The position numbers and the translations under genes were made by a program. Of a DNA stretch of 30,970 nt, positions 30,000 to 30,970 are shown piece after piece (the stretch's first letter is position 1; every line of letters starts with the position of its first letter). Origin of the DNA: Actinomycetes bacterium (lineage in GTDB: Bacteria; Actinomycetota; CADDZG01; JAHWKV01); the NCBI GenBank assembly GCA_029263035.1, contig JAJCYF010000062.1:1-30970 (forward strand), read 5' to 3'. The notes beneath the pieces were generated by a model. That model was not told the DNA's origin. It made no database searches and was given only the letters and a program-made list of their open reading frames with translations.

Positions 30000-30970
30000 C
30001 AGTCAACCGGCAGATGGTCTTCGGAGATGCGCCGGTAGCGTCGTCGACGATCTCGACGACCCCGCAATCGTCCGTGACGTCCTACGAGTTCACATGGACG
30101 TTCGACACGACGTACGAAGTGGGTCAGTACATCACAGGCGACTACTTCGTCATCGACCCGGGCTCCGGCGTGAATATCACGGGCATCACACCGCAGTCGG
30201 TGGACAATGGGACGGGCCGAATCATCAACGGCTCGGTCATCAATCCGCAGCTGAACGTCGACGACTTCTACGGCTTCGGTGGCGGTCACGGGTGGGATTC
30301 AGGCCTGGCCCAGGGCGGCCAGCCGGACACGCAGGGATACCAGGCGTATGTGTCGGCCCTGAACGTCGGGTTCGGGATCTCGGGCGGGTCGCCGCTAAAC
30401 TTGACCGCCGGGCAGACGCTGGTGAGTTGCGAGAGTATCGAGCCGACGGTCTCGGCGACGGCCGCGATCCTCTCGACCCCGCCGTCGCTGGTGGCGGCGG
30501 CCCCGTTGACGGTGGTGTCTGCGGCGCCGCTGGTGGGGGCGTTCCGGCCGGGGTACTACGGGACGACGAAGACGACTTACCTGGAGAGCGACATCAATCG
30601 ATCGCTGCTCCAGAACCTGACTCCGGTGGGGACGCCGCCGACGTTCGAGTTCGTCTCGTCGGTCATTGGCCGCATGTCGCTCGAGCATATTCCGTACTCT
30701 CTCAGCCGGTACATCCACCCACTGAACAACATGCCGGACTACGGCCGGGAGTACGCGACGATCTTCGGCATCGGGTCGCTCTTGTTGAACTGCAACTACA
30801 CGGCGTCGCAGAAGGAGGAGTTGCTCCGCGACCTGGTGCAGATTGGGATCGACCTGGACGGGGCGTACTCGCAGGGGATGTTTTGGATTCCGGCCGGTGG
30901 GCAGCACCAGGGCCGCAAGTGGCCGATCGTGATGAAGCGGGGGCTTTTCGGTGAGACGCTACCGATCGAA
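29996..30970 (+). CDS. Large phage virion-type protein, 3' end cut by window
   Basis: An open frame of 325 codons from ATG 29996 to the window end, no stop. The N-terminal part has RQMVFGDAPVASST, FTWTFDTTYEVGQYITGDYF and a NITGITPQSV stretch. I recall this start (a short beta domain with GQYxxGDYFVxDPG) from virion proteins of environmental phages. Further on are GYQAYVSALNVGFG, LNLTAGQTLVSCESIEP and a region with FRPGYYGTTKTTYLESDIN. Likely a structural or tail-tip protein; an enzymatic domain could lie beyond the window. Confidence 0.65.
   Translation, partial: MTVNRQMVFGDAPVASSTISTTPQSSVTSYEFTWTFDTTYEVGQYITGDYFVIDPGSGVNITGITPQSVDNGTGRIINGSVINPQLNVDDFYGFGGGHGWDSGLAQGGQPDTQGYQAYVSALNVGFGISGGSPLNLTAGQTLVSCESIEPTVSATAAILSTPPSLVAAAPLTVVSAAPLVGAFRPGYYGTTKTTYLESDINRSLLQNLTPVGTPPTFEFVSSVIGRMSLEHIPYSLSRYIHPLNNMPDYGREYATIFGIGSLLLNCNYTASQKEELLRDLVQIGIDLDGAYSQGMFWIPAGGQHQGRKWPIVMKRGLFGETLPIE

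Overview
The window looks like part of the genome of a tailed double-stranded DNA phage (Caudoviricetes) or a prophage of a G+C-rich bacterium. By eye G+C is around 60-65%, GTG and TTG starts are common, and most neighbouring genes overlap by 1-4 bases (ATGA, GTGA or TTGA junctions). No integrase, replication or lysis cassette is recognisable. Host and phage genus cannot be named from the sequence. Almost everything is on the + strand. The exceptions are two or three small genes at 0.55-1.54 kb: a ribbon-helix-helix-like protein, a doubtful 36-residue ORF, and a lipoprotein.

Layout. 0-5.06 kb: putative small terminase subunit, minus-strand small genes, a methylase-like phage protein, the large terminase subunit and three small unknowns. 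5.06-5.71 kb: a non-coding spacer holding a large, diverged, exactly symmetric inverted repeat. 5.7-9.7 kb: portal, unknown, strong terminator, a possible promoter with a 10-bp tandem motif, scaffold-like protein, major capsid protein and another terminator. 9.7-15.8 kb: accessory genes. These include two DUF115/MptE-like proteins, two arrays of degenerate NNGGC pentamers with six copies of a conserved 21-bp cassette, an excisionase-type helix-turn-helix protein, a protein with 25 tetrapeptide repeats, and small zinc-ribbon proteins.

15.8-25.2 kb is one tightly overlapping operon that looks like a sugar or glycan modification system. It carries four glycosyltransferase-like proteins (three GT-A-like, one GT-B-like), a nucleotide-sugar dehydrogenase, three SAM methyltransferases, a radical SAM enzyme with extra cysteine clusters, an RNA ligase, a DUF7768-like protein and small membrane or zinc proteins. 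From 25.1 kb to the end come virion-type genes: a tail or decoration-like protein, two tandem paralogous large structural proteins (the second with a Thr/Ser/Glu-rich repetitive C-terminus), a small beta-rich protein, and a large protein cut by the window end.

How the genes may work together (inference): the sugar-modifying operon lies between the capsid and the distal virion genes and runs into them without a clear terminator until about 26.1 kb. This suggests late expression and decoration of virion proteins, with the Ser/Thr-rich 716-residue protein as an obvious candidate acceptor. Modification of host glycan or of nucleic acid is not excluded.
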